Of a DNA stretch of 7,167 nt, positions 6,138-7,167 are shown in pieces. This DNA comes from Sulfuricurvum sp. Its GTDB lineage: Bacteria > Campylobacterota > Campylobacteria > Campylobacterales > Sulfurimonadaceae. The first letter of the stretch is position 1. Each line of letters begins with the position of its first letter. Where the stretch lies: NCBI GenBank assembly GCA_014764075.1, contig JACXUE010000066.1, positions 1 through 7,167 on the forward strand. Direction: 5' to 3'. Below the pieces are notes generated by a model. The model was not told the origin of the DNA and searched no databases. It saw only the letters and a program-made list of their open reading frames with translations. Position numbers and translations under genes: made by a program.

Positions 6138-7049
6138 ATGCCTTTTATCACCAAAACCCTATTTTCACCGATTCGTCAAATGACGATAACACTACTCATG
6201 AACGAACTCGGTATCTCTCGAAGAGATGCGCAGCGTTATGTCGTACGGGGGAGGGTGTCTCAAAACGGTGTTATTCTGGATGAGCAATTTGGGAGTGTAG
6301 AAGGGGCATGTGAAGTGGTCTACTTTGAACCGCAGCCCCAAGGAATAAAACCGATGTTTGTCGCTAACGACTTTGTGGTTTACGACAAACCTAGCGGTTT
6401 GCGAGTCCATCCTAACAACCTTGAAACCTACTATACACTGAACGATGAGATCAAACATGCGTTTGGGAATGACGCTAATGCTACCCACCGGATCGATCAG
6501 GAGACGAGTGGTTTGGTTTTAGTTTCTCGTCACAAACAATCCGAAGGGGTGTTAAAACAGTTATTCGCTAACCGCCAAATAACCAAACACTATTTAGCAA
6601 TGATTCGTGGCAAACTCTCGGAGCCTCTCGATATCCAAGCACCTTTGTTGCGCAACGATCATCCCGACCTCAAAATCTCTATGGTCGTCAAAGTCGACAC
6701 TAGAGGGAAGAGGGCACATACTCTCATAACCCCTATCCACTATTTTCCTGATTATAACATCACACTTATCAAAGCCTCTCCCCTCACCGGACGGACTCAT
6801 CAGATACGGGTTCATTTGTTCCACGTGAAACATCCAATCATCGGAGACCCTGTCTACGGGCAAAGTATCGAGAACATACACCGCTATATCGATAAAGAGA
6901 TTCGAGGGGGAGAGCGGATTCGCAATACAGGAGCGAGTCGGTTGTTGCTTCATGCACAGTCGTTGGAGTTTTACTATAATGGGGAGAAGTATAGGATAGA
7001 GTCTGAAAAGGATTTTGTAGAAGAGTGTTTTCAGGCAATGAAGCTATAA
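6138..7049 (+). CDS. RluA-family pseudouridine synthase, second of a tandem pair
   Basis: Paralog of the preceding gene, 303 residues, collinear along its whole length apart from tiny gaps. It keeps the S4-like domain (about 13-57, LGISRRDAQRYVVRGRVSQNG) and every catalytic motif: VVYDKPSGLRVHP (80-92), HRIDQETSGLVL (117-128) with catalytic D120, LTGRTHQIRVHL, HPIIGDPVYG and RLLLHA. Both copies therefore look enzymatically competent. The ATG follows the previous stop by 4 bases and has no good Shine-Dalgarno sequence, so it probably depends on re-initiation from its neighbour. The N-terminal and S4 regions have diverged most, which would fit a change of RNA target. It carries its own parS consensus (6817-6832) at the same codons as the first gene. 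Confidence 0.93.
   Translation: MPFITKTLFSPIRQMTITLLMNELGISRRDAQRYVVRGRVSQNGVILDEQFGSVEGACEVVYFEPQPQGIKPMFVANDFVVYDKPSGLRVHPNNLETYYTLNDEIKHAFGNDANATHRIDQETSGLVLVSRHKQSEGVLKQLFANRQITKHYLAMIRGKLSEPLDIQAPLLRNDHPDLKISMVVKVDTRGKRAHTLITPIHYFPDYNITLIKASPLTGRTHQIRVHLFHVKHPIIGDPVYGQSIENIHRYIDKEIRGGERIRNTGASRLLLHAQSLEFYYNGEKYRIESEKDFVEECFQAMKL
6817..6832. promoter_or_regulatory. Candidate parS (ParB-binding) site within the second pseudouridine synthase gene
   Basis: The same 16-mer, TGTTCCACGTGAAACA, recurs 919 bp downstream of the first, again with no deviation from TGTTNCACGTGAAACA and in the same codons. The flanking identical block spans 6798-6838. Clustered parS sites within a few kilobases are normal for bacterial centromeres. 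Its presence in the tandem copy means the duplication also doubled the putative ParB nucleation site. Confidence 0.8.
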
Positions 7050-7057
7050 ATGATACT

Positions 7058-7085
7058 CTACTTTTCTCTTGTGCTCGAAAAGTAG
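7058..7085. repeat. Perfect 9-bp hairpin after the second pseudouridine synthase gene
   Basis: CTACTTTTC (7058-7066) pairs perfectly with GAAAAGTAG (7077-7085) around a 10-base loop, starting 9 bases past the stop at 7049. The position suits transcript end protection or attenuation, but no T-tract follows on either strand. Similar CTACTTTTC/GAAAAGTAG hairpins occur in dispersed repeats of various bacteria (recollection, not checked), so this may be a repeat rather than a terminator. Confidence 0.6.
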
Positions 7086-7167
7086 CAAAACAAGCGTAGC
7101 GCTCCCGCAGGGATGTTTCTCTGAAAAGAGCATACCGCGATCCAAGAACGCTCGCGTGACTCCTTGC
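7086..7167. other. Hairpin-rich, apparently non-coding right edge
   Basis: No gene is recognised here. Small perfect inverted repeats follow one another: TCCC-GCA-GGGA (7103-7113), CTCT-GAAA-AGAG (7119-7130) and CGCGA/TCGCG (7136-7140 and 7152-7156). On the minus strand one frame is open from the window edge (7166) to a TAG at 7044-7046, about 40 codons that include MLFSEKHPCGSATLVLLLF. It overlaps the end of the upstream gene by 3 codons' worth of sequence or less and resembles no family I know. It could be the end of a convergent gene, a repeat-derived reading frame or chance. Confidence 0.35.

Noticed and set aside
5216..7049. CRISPR, transposon or phage content around the paralogs
   Set aside because: The repetition is a gene-length duplication with diverged coding sequence; there are no short regularly spaced repeats, transposase, terminal repeats or target-site duplications.
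7103..7156. tRNA or rRNA fragment at the right edge
   Set aside because: The small stems do not form a cloverleaf, and no TTC-type T-loop or anticodon arm could be fitted.

Overview
The window reads as a dense chromosomal segment from a Campylobacterota (epsilonproteobacterial) species, probably a free-living Sulfuricurvum/Sulfurimonas-type organism rather than a host-associated one. This rests on the protein sequences and on gene order. A divergently transcribed RluA-family pseudouridine synthase next to purB and then nrdA is, from memory, the arrangement of Campylobacter jejuni Cj0022c-purB-nrdA, which lies close to that chromosome's origin. No search was run, so the taxonomy is inference.

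Layout, left to right. (1) Positions 1-840, plus strand: the last codons of a MazE-like antitoxin, a MazF/PemK-type toxin and a low-molecular-weight protein tyrosine phosphatase. They are chained by two ATGA stop/start overlaps and look like one translationally coupled operon. The phosphatase reading frame ends inside a dispersed REP-like palindromic element (812-873). (2) Positions 878-5048, minus strand: purB (adenylosuccinate lyase), nrdA (class I ribonucleotide reductase large subunit) and a small unrecognised gene starting at GTG and overlapping the nrdA stop. purB and nrdA each have a TATAAT-type -10 box just upstream. (3) Positions 5049-5215: a divergent intergenic region holding the purB promoter, a second copy of the REP-like element in opposite orientation (5101-5161) and a possible promoter for the rightward genes. 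(4) Positions 5216-7049, plus strand: two tandem, clearly paralogous RluA-family pseudouridine synthases separated by 4 bases; the first starts with TTG. (5) Positions 7050-7167: no recognised gene, but a 9-bp perfect hairpin and several smaller ones, possibly another dispersed repeat.

The most interesting signal is inside the two pseudouridine synthase genes. Each carries the 16-mer TGTTCCACGTGAAACA, an exact match to the ParB-binding parS consensus TGTTNCACGTGAAACA, at the same codons and 919 bp apart. Each site sits in a 41-bp block that is identical between the paralogs, although the genes have diverged at many synonymous positions elsewhere. This suggests a coding sequence doubling as a chromosome-segregation centromere: ParB would nucleate here, next to housekeeping nucleotide-metabolism genes, in a presumably origin-proximal region.

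Functionally, purB (purine synthesis) and nrdA (dNTP supply) fit an origin-proximal replication-linked neighbourhood. The toxin-antitoxin/phosphatase operon and the REP-like elements look like accessory material around that core.
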